DNA from: Mucidula mucida
Lineage: Eukaryota > Basidiomycota > Agaricomycetes > Agaricales > Physalacriaceae
NCBI GenBank assembly: GCA_015501055.1
Contig: JADNYV010000646.1
Location: 1-18,862, forward strand
Length of the DNA stretch: 18,862 nt
Reading direction: 5' to 3'
In this document: positions 18,691 to 18,862 of the stretch, piece after piece
Position numbering within the stretch: the first letter of the stretch is position 1
How the letters are laid out: every line of letters starts with the position of its first letter
The notes under the pieces: model-generated
What the model was told of the DNA's origin: nothing
The model's database searches: none
Seen by the model: the letters and a program-made list of their open reading frames with translations, nothing else
Translations under genes and position numbers: made by a program

Positions 18691-18862
18691 TTAATGTCCG
18701 TTGTGCCCATTCAGAAGTCCGTTGCCGTTCGCATTGCCATTTCCCTCCGCTTTCCCATTTGGATTGACATAGTCATCTCCGTTCGCATGTCCGTTTGGAT
18801 GGCCATTTCCATTGACCTTTGCTCTTGACGATAGTTCGAGAAGGTATGTATGTGCCTTGCCG
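18691..18862 (-). CDS. C-terminal end of an unidentified protein with Asn-Gly-rich tail (partial)
   Basis: The minus strand is open from the right edge to a TAA at 18691-18693 (56 codons). It reads KAHTYLLELSSRAK followed by a tail of NG, NGH and NGN repeats ending GLLNGHNGH. The open frame, the ordered start and the biased but varied codons (AAT/AAC, GGA/GGC) suggest real coding sequence rather than chance. Such Asn/Gly/His tails are common at the ends of basidiomycete proteins and do not reveal the function. It converges on the PQ-loop gene with only 76 bp between stop codons. The rest lies outside the window. Confidence 0.6.
   Translation of the reverse strand, partial: GKAHTYLLELSSRAKVNGNGHPNGHANGDDYVNPNGKAEGNGNANGNGLLNGHNGH

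Noticed and set aside
1..18862. Biosynthetic, defence or toxin gene cluster
   Set aside because: The genes are unrelated housekeeping functions; no core enzyme of a secondary-metabolite pathway, NLR, CRISPR array or toxin gene was seen.

Overview
The window looks like a gene-dense piece of a basidiomycete nuclear genome, probably an Agaricomycete. Genes are cut by many introns of about 46-62 bp with GT...AG ends and CTRAC/CTAAC-type branch points. Every product that can be named is a eukaryotic, mostly fungal protein. Seven complete genes were rebuilt exon by exon from splice sites and conserved protein sequence. One further gene enters from the right edge, and one transposon insertion is present. 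No bacterial, phage or CRISPR features were seen.

Layout. At 146-884 (+) is an Shr3-type ER chaperone for amino-acid permeases, five exons, ending in a dilysine signal. At 2004-2889 (+) is an Ecl1-type small zinc-binding protein whose CxxC...CxxxC motif forms only after a 52-bp intron is removed. At 3433-4237 is a complete non-autonomous hAT element with 28-bp inverted ends and a perfect 8-bp target duplication; it still carries the C-terminal dimerisation domain of a hAT transposase on the minus strand. At 5284-5974 (-) is the spliceosomal core protein SmB, whose first coding exon is only the ATG. The stretch 5975-7967 has no gene that can be called firmly, though 6468-7513 holds fragments that may be a decayed gene.

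At 7968-12835 (-) is a pyruvate carboxylase gene with 26 exons, including micro-exons of 5, 17 and 18 nt; the 17-nt exon carries the biotin-attachment lysine. Between about 11400 and 11030 this gene has at least five single-base indels relative to the conserved protein, so as written it stops after about 393 residues. All other exons, and all neighbouring genes, are clean. At 13233-14764 (-) is a Golgi GDP-mannose transporter (Vrg4 type), at 15267-16985 (-) a 12-TM major facilitator transporter, and at 17433-18614 (+) a PQ-loop protein of the SLC66A2/Any1 type. At 18691-18862 (-) is the Asn/Gly-rich C-terminus of an unidentified protein.

The genes do not form a pathway cluster. They are housekeeping functions: permease folding, splicing, anaplerosis, Golgi mannosylation and membrane transport, side by side as is usual in fungi. 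I found no convincing new multi-gene system. The items most worth a second look are the indel cluster in pyruvate carboxylase, its micro-exons, the hAT insertion, and splice-retention products in SmB and the Ecl1-like gene.
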